A DNA stretch of 64,000 nt from Streptomyces antimycoticus (GTDB taxonomy: Bacteria > Actinomycetota > Actinomycetes > Streptomycetales > Streptomycetaceae): contig NZ_BJHV01000001.1 of NCBI RefSeq assembly GCF_005405925.1, forward strand, positions 2,232,001-2,296,000, in the 5' to 3' direction. The position numbers and the translations under genes were made by a program. Shown one piece after another: positions 44,352 through 55,479 of the stretch. The notes beneath the pieces were generated by a model. It was not told where the DNA came from. It ran no database searches and saw only the letters and a program-made list of their open reading frames with translations. The first letter of the stretch is position 1. Each line of letters begins with the position of its first letter.

Positions 44352-45025
44352 TCAGAGGAGCCAGCGGTTGCGGCTGACGAAGGGCAGCCGCGCCCACACC
44401 CCGCCCAGCCCCCAGGTTGCGCCGGCGCCCGCGGCTGCGAGTGCGATGAGGACGACGGCATAGATGAGGTGGTAGTCGGCGAATGGGTTGGTCGACGCGC
44501 TCGCCGTGCCGTCGGACAGGTGCTTGGCCGGCGGCCACTCGGCGAGCCACATCAATCCCATCATCGCGGTGCCGCCCACCGCGGCGAGCCGCAGGCCGAT
44601 GCCCGCGATCAGGGCGAGGCCGACGCCGAGCATGCCGAGCATGAACAGCCAGTCCGCCCAGGCGGCCCCAGCCGCCTGGGCGGACTCCATGGGGCCGGCC
44701 AGGCGGCCCCAGCCCAATCATGAAAGGTGGACTCCATGGGGCCGGCCGCGACGCCGCTGAGGAAGCCCTTGGTGGGCGAGCCGCCGTCGATCCAGCCCTC
44801 GCCGGAGCCGGTGGCGTAGCCGAAGCCGAAAGTCTTGTCCAGGAACGCCCACAGGAAGACAAACCCGGTCAGGAAACGCAGCCCGGCGAACGCGTACGCA
44901 CCGGTCGCCGTCGCGGCGGCGATCGTCTCCTCGCCGGGGGCGGGGGCAGTCCCGGCCTTGTGCAGGAAGGGGAAGCGGAATCCGCGGTACCGGTGGGGGT
45001 GGCCATGCAGTGCCATAATGCTCAT
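44352..45025 (-). pseudogene. DoxX-family protein broken by a 41-bp templated insertion
   Basis: From ATG 45025 the frame encodes a DoxX-like membrane protein: FAGLRFLTGFVFLWAFLDKT, GSGEGWIDGGSPTKGFLSG, GPMESTFHDWAGAAW. It then shifts; the rest continues in another frame as AAWADWLFMLGMLGVGLALI, MMGLMWLAEWPPAKHLSDG and PFADYHLIYAVVLIALA up to the stop at 44352. The break is exactly a 41-base insertion at 44672-44712. The intact paralogue at 47601 shows the original order. It should have four helices; DoxX proteins are linked to redox and thiol stress. Confidence 0.85.
44672..44712 (-). repeat. 41-bp templated insertion with a 15-bp inverted copy
   Basis: The inserted DNA makes the perfect inverted repeat GTCCGCCCAGGCGGC-CCCA-GCCGCCTGGGCGGAC (44652-44685), then repeats TCCATGGGGCCGGCC from 44731-44745, then repeats AGGCGGCCCCAG from 44660-44671. 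All parts are copies of sequence within 60 bases, as expected from polymerase template switching. Length 41 is not a multiple of three and breaks the DoxX frame. Confidence 0.8.
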
Positions 45026-45129
45026 CCCTTTCGAGGGCTGTGACGCGCAGGATGTCGACGACTCTCGTTGCTCCTTCAATGTCCCGCGTCGTCCACGCGC
45101 GCCGGAGGGGGCTGTGGGTCCCGGGCGAC

Positions 45130-45143
45130 GGACCGAACGTCCC
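45130..45143. promoter_or_regulatory. Dev-box-like site upstream of the broken doxX-like gene
   Basis: GGACC-GAAC-GTCCC, one base off GGGnC-N4-GnCCC, 105 bases upstream of the minus-strand DoxX start. Confidence 0.35.
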
Positions 45144-45149
45144 GCTCCT

Positions 45150-45610
45150 CGGGTCCACTTGGAGCCGCTCCACTGTCCCGGACCGCTAGTTCCAGCACGT
45201 GGTCGGCGATGCAACTGTGCGGCGGCTGGCACCCCCGGGTGAGCAGATCGCCTACGCAGGCGAGGACCACGTCCGGTTCACGGCTGCCGTCCCGGATGCC
45301 GGCCCAGCCCCAGATGCCGACGTCACACGCGCGCGGCGGACATTGGCCTGTTCCATGGACAGCCAGTCGAATCAGGGCTTCCATCCCGCCATGATCCCGG
45401 CTGCGCGGCACATGGCCGGCCACCGACAACGAGGAGATGACGCCCGGCAGACCCCGGGTCCCGGTGGGGAAGAAGCCGTTGCGGTCCCGGCGCCACACGC
45501 GCGAGGTCAGCACACATGGCTGACCATCGAGTGACGATGTGCGCGAGTGCCTCGTAGCAGGAGGACAGCCCGGGCCGGTCGAGGTGCGCGTCCAGAGCCG
45601 ACCGGGCCAT
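45150..45610 (-). pseudogene. Phosphoketolase C-terminal remnant
   Basis: Pieces in three frames follow the order of xylulose-5-phosphate phosphoketolase: SCYEALAHIVT, LTSRVWRRDRNGF, GVISSLSVAGHVPRSRDHGG, CPWNRPMSAARV (in-frame equivalent SMEQANVRRA), and DVGIWGWAG followed by REPDVVLACVGDLLT. These match the XFP region just before and within its last domain. Multiple frameshifts, no N-terminus and no end. It was an acetyl-phosphate-forming enzyme of sugar fermentation. Confidence 0.65.
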
Positions 45611-45632
45611 CCGCTCAACCGCGGTGCCCGCA

Positions 45633-46475
45633 TCAGGCCGTCGGCACCAGGACCACCGGGCAGTGGGAGTGGTGCAACAGGGTGTGCGCGACCGGACCGA
45701 GCCGACCCGCCCGGCGGTGCGCACCGATGATCACGACACCGGCCCCGCTGCTGGCCGCCAGCAGGGCATGGGCCAGGCCGGTGCGGACCGCGCGGCTGTC
45801 GACGTCGACCTCGGGGCACTCCTCCCGCAATCGGGCGATACTGAACCGCTCGACGGCTTCCTCCGCCCGGTGATTGCGCGCCTTGCGCTGCCGGTCGGGG
45901 CTCACCACGGGTACCAGCGAGGGCGGTTCGGATGTGATGTGCCGGTGCGTTTCGGATGTGATGTGCCGGTGCGTTGCGGAGTGCAGGACGCGTAGCCGGG
46001 TCCCGCGACGCTCGGCCTCCTGGAAGGCGTAGGCGGCTGCGTCCGCGTCGGCGTTGCTTTCCAGGCCGAGCAGTACCTCGCGCCCGTTGACGCAGGGGTG
46101 GTCCCCTCGGACGACGAGCAGCGGACCGTGCGCGTGTGCGGCCAGCCGCAGACTCACCGAGCCGACCAGCAGGCCGGTGACACCGCCGAGCCCCCTGGTG
46201 CCCACGACGGTGAGGACGGCCCTCTCGCTCTCCCGCGCCATCGCCCGCACGGTGCCGCCCTCCACCGCCCGGGTCTCCACGGGAAGATCGGGATGACGCT
46301 GGTGGACCCGTGCGGCGGCCGAGGCCAGAACCGGCCCAGCCTCGTCTCGGTCGGTCACGGCGTACACGATGCGCAACGCGGTGCCGCGGCGCAACGCTTC
46401 CTCGGTGGCCCAGTCCAGCGCCCGTACAGCAACCACCGAGCCGTCGACACCGACGGCCACATGACGGAAAGTCAC
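45633..46475 (-). CDS. Two-domain universal stress protein
   Basis: 280 residues from ATG 46475. Domain 1: VAVGVDGSVVAVRALDWATE and the ATP-loop LTVVGTRGLGGVTGLLVGSV. Domain 2: VLLGLESNADADAAAYAFQE and VVIIGAHRRAGRLGPVAHTL ending CPVVLVPTA. This tandem form is typical of OsdR/DosR regulons and binds ATP in the cytosol. A perfect 24-base duplication adds a second THRHITSE early in domain 2, lengthening a surface region without breaking the frame. A Dev-box-like site lies 190 bases upstream. Confidence 0.85.
   Translation of the reverse strand: MTFRHVAVGVDGSVVAVRALDWATEEALRRGTALRIVYAVTDRDEAGPVLASAAARVHQRHPDLPVETRAVEGGTVRAMARESERAVLTVVGTRGLGGVTGLLVGSVSLRLAAHAHGPLLVVRGDHPCVNGREVLLGLESNADADAAAYAFQEAERRGTRLRVLHSATHRHITSETHRHITSEPPSLVPVVSPDRQRKARNHRAEEAVERFSIARLREECPEVDVDSRAVRTGLAHALLAASSGAGVVIIGAHRRAGRLGPVAHTLLHHSHCPVVLVPTA
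45927..45974 (-). repeat. Perfect 24-bp tandem duplication inside the stress-protein gene
   Basis: Two identical 24-base units beginning TTCGGATGTGATGTGCC encode THRHITSE twice in a row. The length preserves the frame. Confidence 0.93.
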
Positions 46476-46663
46476 GGTCTTGTTCCCTTCTCTTCATACG
46501 CGGGGTATGCAGCCCTCGTGGAACGAAGGGCCGTGGGCAGGCTCGCCGTCGGCCGACTGGGCGTCGATCCCGCGGCGGCTCCACAGCGATGTTCGTCGTC
46601 CACGACTCCTCCGGGCAGGGGCCGACAGAGCCCATCGATACGCCGTACGGCCCACGTGTTGCC

Positions 46664-46677
46664 GGGTCGACCGGTCC
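46664..46677. promoter_or_regulatory. Dev-box-like site upstream of the stress-protein gene
   Basis: Read on the minus strand: GGACC-GGTC-GACCC, one base off GGGnC-N4-GnCCC, the same left half as the site at 45130. Confidence 0.35.
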
Positions 46678-46747
46678 GGCCGGCCGACCAGTCCAGGGCC
46701 CGGATCCGGACGGGAGGAGAGGAGACGGGAAGGATGAAAGGGGACGT

Positions 46748-47176
46748 TCAGACGGTGGGGTCCACTCCGTACAGGGTGCCTCCGCCGCCGAGTTCACGCC
46801 CAGTGGCCGGTCGGGGCTCGACACGGGCGAAGGCCTCCTGGGGTTGAGAGCACCCCGGAGGCCAGAACGGTGCGGGCCAGACGTTCGTCCTCGGCGGGTC
46901 GATCACCACCGTGGCCGTGCCGGTGACGACGACGCCCAAGCCGGAGTGCCGGACCGCATCGACGTCGTCGACCTCGAAGGCAACCATCGCGCCGTCGATC
47001 GCGCGGTGTCGGGACACCAGAGACGCGCGCCTTCCGCTCATCGGCCGCCGGTCGGCACCCCGCACAGAGCGGGCTCGTCAGCCGCCCGCCAAGTCAACGG
47101 CCCGCAGACTCGGCTCGGAGCCGTCCACCTCCCCGGCCAACGGGAGTTCCATAGTGCCGCGCTGTGCCTCGTTCAT
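46748..47176 (-). pseudogene. Pyridoxamine-5'-phosphate-oxidase-like protein, frameshifted
   Basis: From ATG 47176 the start MNEAQRGTMELPLAGEVDGS stops at 47078, while the following part RASLVSRHRAIDGAMVAFEV, then DDVDAVRHSGLGVVVTGTAT and FARVEPRPATGRELGGGGTL lies in another frame. Together they match the small FMN/F420-binding PNPOx-like proteins that are common in DosR-type regulons. A short deletion plus a frameshift removed the first beta strands. Confidence 0.6.
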
Positions 47177-47208
47177 GATGGCTTCAGCTAGAGGGAATCG
47201 GGAGAGCG

Positions 47209-47530
47209 TCAGTCGTGCGCGACGACAGCGACGGGGGCGGTGGCGGTGGCGGTGGCGTGATGCAGCATGGCCTGTGTGACAGGGCCGATGTGACCGCCGA
47301 GCGGGCTGCGGCGGCCGACAACGACCAGGGACGCCTCTTGGTAGGCGTCGGCCAGGTGGACGGCGGAACTGCAGGAACGGGACTCCTCCATGACCTCGAC
47401 GGCCGGGTACTTCTCCTTCCAGCGGTGCAGCACCTCGGCCAGCGTGGCAGCGTCCTGCTTGCCGAGCACAACGTCGAGCTCGGGGTCGCTGGGCACGCCG
47501 TGGGCGAAGTACGGCGGGGGGTCCAGGCGT
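47209..47530 (-). pseudogene. Universal stress protein, C-terminal half only
   Basis: The frame PPPYFAHGVPSDPELDVVLG, then LHRWKEKYPAVEVMEESRSC and VVVGRRSPLGGHIGPVTQAM ending APVAVVAHD is the second domain of a tandem USP, with its natural stop. The first domain and start are missing, replaced by the terminator of the DoxX gene. Confidence 0.75.
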
Positions 47531-47553
47531 GGATGACCCGGAGTGGTGTGACA

Positions 47554-47589
47554 CGGCGGGCCTACCGCACCGGTGCGGTAGGCCCGCCG
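47554..47589. terminator. Perfect 36-base palindrome, probable terminator
   Basis: CGGCGGGCCTACCGCA-CCGG-TGCGGTAGGCCCGCCG, fully self-complementary, sits 12 bases beyond the stop of the minus-strand DoxX gene. It works equally in both directions. Confidence 0.75.
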
Positions 47590-47600
47590 CACGGCGGTGT

Positions 47601-48230
47601 TCAGCGCAACCATCCGTTGCCACGGACGAACGGGAGCCGGGCCCAAAGCCGTCCGAGGCCGAGAGTGTCGCCGGCGGATGCGACAGCGAGGGCGAGGAGC
47701 ACCGCGGCGTAGACGAGGTGGTAGTCGGCGAACGGGTTCGTCGACATGCTCGGGGAGCCGTCCGACAGGTGCTGGGCCGGTGGCCACTCGGCCATCCACA
47801 TCAGCGCCATCATCACGGTGCCCGCGAATGCCGCCAGGCGCAGGGCCACCCCGGCGGTCAGCGCGAGGCCAATGCCGAGCAGACCCAGCATGAACATCCA
47901 GTCCGCCCAGGCGGCGCCGGCCCATCCGTGGAAGGTGGACTCCATCGGTCCGACTGCGACGTGTCCGAGGAAGCCCCCGGTGGGCGAGCCGCCGTCGATC
48001 CAGCCCTTGCCGGAGACGGTGGAGTAGCCGAGGCCGAAGGTCTTGTCGAGGAAGGCCCACAGGAAGACGAAGCCCATCAGCAGGCGCGCCGAGGCGAAGA
48101 CGTAGGCCCGTGCGGTGCGGATGCCGCTGTGCGCCCACGCGGCGGACTCGGCCGCGGCAGCAGCCCGGTTCCCGCGGAAAAATGGCAGGTGGGAACCCGC
48201 ACTACGGTGGGAGTGCTCGTGCACGGCCAT
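47601..48230 (-). CDS. DoxX-family membrane protein
   Basis: 209 residues from ATG 48230 (AAGGGA upstream). Four hydrophobic helices: AYVFASARLLMGFVFLWAFL, AAWADWMFMLGLLGIGLALT, RLAAFAGTVMMALMWMAEW and HLVYAAVLLALAVASAGD. The N-terminal 40 residues are His-rich (VHEHSHRSAGSH) and may bind metal. It is the intact paralogue of the broken copy at 44352. DoxX-like proteins are tied to oxidative and thiol stress. A Dev-box-like palindrome lies 124 bases upstream, and a strong palindromic terminator follows the gene. Confidence 0.85.
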   Translation of the reverse strand: MAVHEHSHRSAGSHLPFFRGNRAAAAAESAAWAHSGIRTARAYVFASARLLMGFVFLWAFLDKTFGLGYSTVSGKGWIDGGSPTGGFLGHVAVGPMESTFHGWAGAAWADWMFMLGLLGIGLALTAGVALRLAAFAGTVMMALMWMAEWPPAQHLSDGSPSMSTNPFADYHLVYAAVLLALAVASAGDTLGLGRLWARLPFVRGNGWLR

Positions 48231-48353
48231 GATGGTGATCCCTTCGGGGACTGTCCGGGGTAGCTCCTGACACCACTCACTCTGGTTCAGGAGCCGATCG
48301 CGCGCCGGGGGCCGACGGGCCGTGATCGCGGGGCTGAACGGGCCCTCCGTAGA

Positions 48354-48367
48354 GGGACGTTCGTCCA
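48354..48367. promoter_or_regulatory. Dev-box-like site GGGAC-GTTC-GTCCA
   Basis: It differs from GGGnC-N4-GnCCC only in the last base and has the same GGGAC left half as the mycobacterial DosR box. Located upstream of the intact DoxX gene. Confidence 0.4.
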
Positions 48368-49201
48368 CACCCGGGGAAGAGGCCGTCCGGATCCTCGTCG
48401 GGCCCTGGAGCCCCTCCCCGGCTGCCCGTCCCGGGGGTCTGAGGCGGTCATCCACCAGCCTCAGCTGCCTCGGGCGCGGGGCGGGAAGGCGGTTGCCGTG
48501 ATCACCGTGCCGCTTGCCGCACCGGCGCTGAACACCTGGTCGCCGCGGCCGTGGCCGTGCCGTCCGTGCACACACCCGGCCCGGGTGCTTCCAACTCGAT
48601 GCGGAGACCGCACCGCGCGGGATCCGGGCCGCGGTGGACCGTGGACTCCGTCACGCCGATCCGACAGATCGCGCCCTGCGCCTGTTGGTGAGCTACGGAC
48701 GTGGCCCTCAATTTCGCGGATCGCCACGTCCCGCCACGGCCACTTCCCTGTGCCGACCGGCCACTGTTGGGGCACCTGCTCACCGAGTTGGCCGCGGCGG
48801 CCCACAAGGGAGGGGCATTCCTGTTCTTCCCCGGGCCGCGGCAGGTCGGCCTGGTGCTGTGTACCACCTGAGAGGCCGAGGACCGCGGCAGGGCGACAGC
48901 CCGAACAGCCACGTCCAGATGACGATCCGTTGGGCCACGGCCCGGGGGCCCGCCTCACCTCGCCGGACAGTTCGGGGCATCGTCGTGGAGGATGCCTGAT
49001 CACGTCCCCGCCGACCGGCACAACGCGTGCGAACCGTCGACGGGTGTGCGGCTGTGAGCGAGCACCGCGGCGGAATGCGGAACCGTTCTCCACCCATGTT
49101 CCGCTGTGTTCTCCACCCCGGGGTGCGAACGTGAACGGGCCGTCAGGAGCAAGGGCGTCCGGCGCCCGTTCGCATCGCCGTGACCGGGGACGGGGGCCTG
49201 T
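48368..49201. other. Long stretch without a recognised gene
   Basis: No frame on either strand gives a protein family I recognise. Short plus-strand pieces such as ELAAAAHKGGAFLFFPG hint at a decayed gene, but they lack start, end and conserved context. Confidence 0.4.
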
Positions 49202-50989
<1,788 letters not shown>

Positions 50990-51068
50990 TCACTCGCCAC
51001 GGTAGCGGCTCGGATCCGAGGACGATACGGGATCAATGTCACGGCGGGAGCGCGGACCGGCCGGGCCC

Positions 51069-51082
51069 GGGTCTTCAGTCCC
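51069..51082. promoter_or_regulatory. Dev-box-like palindrome upstream of the histidine kinase
   Basis: GGGTC-TTCA-GTCCC fits GGGnC-N4-GnCCC at every fixed position. It is 122 bases upstream of the kinase start, so autoregulation is possible. Confidence 0.45.
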
Positions 51083-51109
51083 CGGTAACCGGGACGCGAC
51101 GAGGTGGTG

Positions 51110-51219
51110 GCCATCAGCCCCTTGCGGGAGGCGTTGGAGCTCACGTAGTGCGGTTCCGCCTCGTACGTGCCCTCGTTGACACCCATGACGATGGTGGCGT
51201 CGACGCCCTTGCCCGACAC
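51110..51219 (-). pseudogene. Glyceraldehyde-3-phosphate dehydrogenase scrap
   Basis: The frame GKGVDATIVMGVNEGTYEAE then PHYVSSNAS matches the stretch of GAPDH leading to the catalytic SNASCTTN; here the Cys and everything after it are replaced. Only about 35 residues remain. Confidence 0.55.
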
Positions 51220-51550
51220 GGACGCCAGCAGCGGCCGTGGGCACCACCGTGCGCCTGGGACAGGGGTAGAGGCACCGGGCCGTCGACGCGGGCGTACGCA
51301 AACCCGACGCCCTACGTGGCACGGCGCGGCGGACTCTCATCTCGTCGCCGAAACCGTGCGCGGTTCCGGTGGGGTCGAGACGGGTGGCAAAGTTTCCCGC
51401 CGTGCACGGTCTCGCCGTGCCTACCGGCCGTACACGATGTCGTGGGCTACCGCGAGGCCATCGACAGCCGTCGGTCCCCCGGGCTTTGGACGAAGCCGGC
51501 GGCCGCCGATCCGACCATCGGCGAGCAGGCTCGGTCGTGAGGGCAGACTC

Positions 51551-51990
51551 AGGCGTGAGCGACGACGGCGACGGGGCAGCCGAGGTGGTGCAGGGCCGCG
51601 TGCACGACGGGACCCGCGTGGGCACCGATCCTGCGCCCGTTCGTGCGACGGCCCACCGAGCAGTCCGGCGTCCCGCGCCGCGTGCACCAGCGTGACGGCG
51701 GCCCGGCCTTCGGCGACCGTCTCGGTCACGGGGACGGTGGGATACCTCTCCCGCCAAGGGCGCAGCACCACCGTCAGGATGCCCTCCGCGACGGCAGGCG
51801 CCCGCACCGGCGGCTGCGGGTCGGATGCCGGAGCTTCGGGAGCCGCGGACCGAAGGGGCACCGACGGACCGGGCGTGGGCCGGAGCGGTGTCCGAAGGCA
51901 TGGATCACTCGCAGACCGGTACCGCGCTGCCGGGCGGCATCGAAGGCATCCAGATCTCTTCGAGCATCCCCTCGAGATGAGTGAAGGCAC
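51551..51990 (-). pseudogene. Universal stress protein remnant
   Basis: The frame LRPWRERYPTVPVTETVAEG, then RAAVTLVHAARDAGLL is the second domain of a tandem USP. It continues in another frame as GRRTNGRRIGAHAGPVVHAA and CPVAVVAHA to a natural stop at 51551. The first domain is unrecognisable. Third decayed USP of this block. Confidence 0.65.
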
Positions 51991-52118
51991 AGGGGCCGTC
52001 CAGCTCAGGTACGGGACCGGCCGGATCCCTGGGAGGGGCTGCCGGCACCTCGCGGGGAGCACGGCCCGGCCCGACGCTGAATCCACCACGCACCGCGGAT
52101 GAGGAGGGCGGCGTCCTG

Positions 52119-52480
52119 GCTCGTCACATGTGCGACGTCACCGAGGGCGGCCGCGTGGCCGGCTCGGCGGCAGGGGGCGCGAACCTGTCCGAGATGACCC
52201 GGCTCGGGCTGCCGATACCGCCGGGCCGGGTCGACGCCTCACCCTTCGAGCGGGACATCACCCCGCTCCAGGAGTTGCGCGGTGTCCTGCTCGCGTACAT
52301 GGAGACCCTGGGGCGGGCGCTACCGGGCTGTGCGATATCGAGTGCACCATCGAGCACGGCACCCCGTGGGCGCTACAGACCCGGGTGGGCAAGCGCACCG
52401 CCCAGGTCGCCTTCACCACCGCCGCCGAACTGGCCGACCGGGGGTCTCGCCCGGGTGAGCGGCGAGAGACTGGCTGATGC
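52119..52480 (+). pseudogene. Pyruvate phosphate dikinase remnant
   Basis: Frame one reads GGANLSEMTRLGLPIPPG, the N-terminal ATP-grasp start of PPDK. After a deletion, frame two reads CDIECTIEHGTPWALQTRVG, then KRTAQVAFTTAAELADRG, which is the region about 300 residues later (consensus WxLQTRxGKRT). The swivelling His domain and PEP domain are missing. A PPDK gene belongs to the S. coelicolor OsdR neighbourhood, so this fits the regulon idea. Confidence 0.7.
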
Positions 52481-52641
52481 TCCCACCCTTCGACTCCTCC
52501 GCGACAGGCGAGCCACTCGTCCACGGCCTCCTGACCTCGCCGGGTGCGACTTGCTTCCCCTTCCGCGAAAAATTCCGGTCGCCCGCCTGGAAGCCGGACG
52601 GCCCGCGCTGAGGAAACCGAGGTGAGCGACAGCCGGTGACC

Positions 52642-52655
52642 GGGCCCCGTGGCCC
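52642..52655. promoter_or_regulatory. Dev-box-like palindrome GGGCC-CCGT-GGCCC
   Basis: A perfect match to GGGnC-N4-GnCCC, extended by flanking ACC/GGT, about 90 bases before the HPF-like gene. A weaker copy (GGGCC-GGAT-GGGTC) is centred 22 bases downstream. Confidence 0.45.
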
Positions 52656-52745
52656 CGGTTCAGGGGCCGGATGGGTCCTGGAAGCAGCGGCAGTAGACGC
52701 AGCAGCCTTGAGGCATCGTCGGAACGATCACAAGGAGTCGGACAC

Positions 52746-53127
52746 ATGACCGCCGAGGACATCGACATCGAGGGTGTCGGCGCAGCCGTGCGGGTGCGGA
52801 CCGAGGGCGACGTGGACGAGGTCGCTCGCGTACCTGCGGCAGAAGGCCGGCGCCGTCCTCGACCGTCCCGGACTTCCGCCCGTCAACGGTGAGGTGCACC
52901 TCACCAAGGCAGCAGCCCACCACGACGAGTTCCCCTGGGCCGCCGTCACCGAGATCCAGGTGGGCGCCGACCTCGTCGTCGTGCACGCCCACGAGGCGAG
53001 CGCCCGGGAACTCGCCGACCGGCTGCACGATCGGCTGCGCAACCGCATGGAAGGCGCCGTGCACCGCCGGAACGTGGCCCGCAGGACGGTCACGCCACCC
53101 CCGTGGCGCGGCGGCCCGCAGCAGTAG
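52746..53127 (+). pseudogene. HPF/RaiA-like ribosome hibernation protein, frameshifted
   Basis: From ATG 52746 (AAGGAG upstream) the frame DIDIEGVGAAVRVRTEGDVD shifts near 52815, and the rest continues in another frame as AYLRQKAGAVLDRPGLPPVN, VHLTKAAAHHDEFPWAAVTE and VVVHAHEASARELADRLHD to a stop at 53127. The whole resembles small HPF/sigma-54-modulation proteins; the mycobacterial DosR regulon includes a comparable one. A one-base indel explains the break, so a sequencing error is possible. Confidence 0.6.
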
Positions 53128-53217
53128 TAGAGCCACCCGGCGTCCGCACCCGATCCGGCGGGGAGCGGGGCCGGCCCGATCCCCGTTCCCCGCCGTACTG
53201 GTGAAGGAGGAACCGCC

Positions 53218-53865
53218 GTGACACCTCACAATGTCGGCCAGATGATGACCAGCGAAGTCGTCCAGGTCCGCCGGACGGCCCCGTTCAGGGAGGTCGTCCA
53301 GCTGCTCGACCACCACCGCATCAGCGGGATGCCCGTGGTCGACGAGGACGACAAGGTGCTCGGCGTGGTCTCCGGGACCGACCTGGTGCGGGCACAGGCG
53401 AAACGGGCGGGCCGGGGCCGCGCCCGAGCCGTCATTGCGCAGGACTTGATGTCGACGCCCGCGGTCACCGTGCATCCGGAACAATCCGTCCCGGACGCCG
53501 CCCGGCTGATGGAGCGCCGCGGAGTCGGGCGGCTGCCCGTGGTCGACGAGGAGGACCGCCTCATCGGCATCGCGACCCGCCGGGACCTGCTCCGGGTCTT
53601 CCTGCGCACGGACGATGACATCCGCCACCAGGTGACCGAGGAAGTACTCGTCGGCGGCCTCGAACTGCCTCCCGAAGCCGTCCTCGTCTCCGTCCGAGAC
53701 GGTGTCGTCACCCTCGACGGCAGCGTGGAACTGCGCAGCCAGGTTCCGGAGGCCATCCACTCGGTATGGCGGCTGGACGGGGTGGTCGGCGTGGTGAACG
53801 GTCTGGCGTTCCGCTTCGACGACTACACACCGCCTCGCACATCTGGTCACGCCGAGACCACGTGA
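53218..53865 (+). CDS. CBS-pair and BON domain protein
   Basis: 215 residues from GTG 53218 with GAAGGAGG upstream. CBS 1: NVGQMMTSEVVQVRRTAPFR and ISGMPVVDEDDKVLGVVSGTDLV. CBS 2: DLMSTPAVTVHPEQSVPDAA and GVGRLPVVDEEDRLIGIATRRDLL. The BON domain contains VSVRDGVVTLDGSVEL and RLDGVVGVVNGLAF. Third member of this architecture in the window, with the shortest linker between the CBS repeats. It probably senses adenine nucleotides. It follows the broken HPF-like gene and could share its promoter. Confidence 0.88.
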   Translation: MTPHNVGQMMTSEVVQVRRTAPFREVVQLLDHHRISGMPVVDEDDKVLGVVSGTDLVRAQAKRAGRGRARAVIAQDLMSTPAVTVHPEQSVPDAARLMERRGVGRLPVVDEEDRLIGIATRRDLLRVFLRTDDDIRHQVTEEVLVGGLELPPEAVLVSVRDGVVTLDGSVELRSQVPEAIHSVWRLDGVVGVVNGLAFRFDDYTPPRTSGHAETT

Positions 53866-54323
53866 CGCCCTCGACGGCGGGACACGAGGAGTTGCCGGGG
53901 GCCGAGGGCCGACAACCCCTGCCACCCCGGGCTGGACGGCCCCGCGGAGGGTGCTTCGGTGCCTGGCCCGGCGGCAGCGGGTTCGACACGACAGTGGAGT
54001 CAAGAAGCGACGCCCCCGCGGCGTCGCTCCGGCTCAGCGCCGCCCTACATTCACGGCGGTTGTTCGCGTGTGAGCACCTCACTCACGGCATAGGCCCCAT
54101 GAAGACTCTCGGGGTCGGCTCAGAGTTGGGGGGACGTCGGAATACGCCTCGTCCCACAGCGGTGGGGTGCCCGAGCGGAAACCCGGTAAAGGGGCCTGGT
54201 CACCGAACCCGAATACTGTTCGTTCACAGCTCGTTCGTCGTGAGCTTCGTTCTCATCGCAGCTCATACGCGGCCGTTCCGGGCTGCCGGTGCGACGGCTG
54301 CGGTCACGTACCGCAGCGCCACG
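53866..54323. other. Non-coding stretch between converging genes
   Basis: No protein family is recognised. The piece TGCCCGAGCGG near 54168 resembles a tRNA D-arm, but no T-arm or acceptor stem follows. It separates the CBS-BON gene from the end of the response regulator. Confidence 0.45.
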
Positions 54324-55019
54324 TCAGTGACCCGGATCGCGCAGTCGGTCGCGGGCCTGGGTGGCGATGACCGCGGCCTGGACGCGACGTTCCACCCCGA
54401 GCTTGGCGAGCAGACGTGAGATGTGGTTCTTCACCGTTTTCTCTGCGAGATACAACCGCTGACCGATCTGACGGTTCGTCAGGCCCTCTCCGATCAGGTC
54501 CAGGATGTCCCGCTCCCGCTCGGTCAGACCCGGCAGGACGTCCGGCTCCTCCGCCGGCTGCTGGTCTCCCCGCAGCCGCGCCATCAGCTTGGTGGTGGCA
54601 CTCGCGTCCAGCAGTGACTGGCCGCCCGCCACCGTACGCACCGCCGAGACCAGGTCGGAACCCTGAATCTGCTTCAGCACATACCCGGACGCACCCGCCA
54701 TGATCGAATCCAGCAGGGCCTCCTCGTCGTCGAACGACGTCAGCATCAGACAGGCCAGACCAGGCATTCCCGAACGCAGTTCCCTGCATACGGTCACCCC
54801 GTCACCGTCCGGCAGACGCACGTCGAGGACCGCCACGTCGGGACGCAGGGCCGGGACTCGTACCAGGGCCTGGCCGACCGTCGCCGCCTCTCCCACCACC
54901 GTGATGTCGGGCTCGTCGTCCAGCAGGTCGTGCACCCCGCGCCGCACCACCTCATGGTCATCGAGGAGGAAGACACGGATCGGGCTCTCCACGCTACCGC
55001 CCTGCTCACTGTGCGTCAT
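54324..55019 (-). CDS. osdR: OsdR/DevR-type response regulator
   Basis: 231 residues from ATG 55019 with GGGAG upstream. Receiver domain: [20 protein letters not shown] (Asp20/Asp21), phospho-acceptor Asp66 in [13 protein letters not shown], Thr94 in [15 protein letters not shown] and Lys116 in [11 protein letters not shown]. LuxR-type HTH at about 160-220: [21 protein letters not shown] then [20 protein letters not shown]. The wording of both domains is very close to mycobacterial DevR. It should bind Dev boxes when phosphorylated by the kinase at 49202; the two genes are usually adjacent but are here separated by 3.4 kb of remnants. Confidence 0.9.
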   Translation of the reverse strand: MTHSEQGGSVESPIRVFLLDDHEVVRRGVHDLLDDEPDITVVGEAATVGQALVRVPALRPDVAVLDVRLPDGDGVTVCRELRSGMPGLACLMLTSFDDEEALLDSIMAGASGYVLKQIQGSDLVSAVRTVAGGQSLLDASATTKLMARLRGDQQPAEEPDVLPGLTERERDILDLIGEGLTNRQIGQRLYLAEKTVKNHISRLLAKLGVERRVQAAVIATQARDRLRDPGH

Positions 55020-55088
55020 CGGTCAACTCCCTTAGCCTCGCTCGGGACTTCACCGACCATCGTGCCCCGCCACAGGGTCCAGCCGCGA

Positions 55089-55102
55089 GGGCCGACCGGT
55101 CC
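55089..55102. promoter_or_regulatory. Dev-box-like site upstream of the response regulator
   Basis: GGGCC-GACC-GGTCC, one base off GGGnC-N4-GnCCC, 70 bases before the start. A looser GGGACTTCACCGACC lies at 55044. Suggests autoregulation. Confidence 0.4.
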
Positions 55103-55479
55103 TCTTCGCCCGCAGCGGCACTCGCGCACGTCCGAACACGGAGACTTCGAGCCGGTAGAGGCAAACACACGGTCGGCGACGACGGCTGCGGCCGTCCGGC
55201 CCACACGTCCGGTGGCTCCCAGCCGACGGCCAAGGCCCACAATGGGTTCCCGACCTCCCGCAGACGGCGCTCGCAGCGGCCGCTGGACGTTCGCCTCCTG
55301 GACGCTCGCGCCGGACGCGACCACGGCCGCACGCCTGCCCGCGCGGACACCGTCGCGGACCGCCTGCCGAAGGCCTGAAGGTGTCAATATTCCGATCATG
55401 CTGCTGAGCTGGGTATTCCCTGCGGACGATGAGGCAGCCAGGGTGGCCTCGGGTAGGACTCGTCCGGCGTTGTAGCCAT

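Noticed and set aside
54165..54250. tRNA-like piece TGCCCGAGCGG
   Set aside because: No matching acceptor stem, anticodon arm or T-arm at the required distance on either strand.
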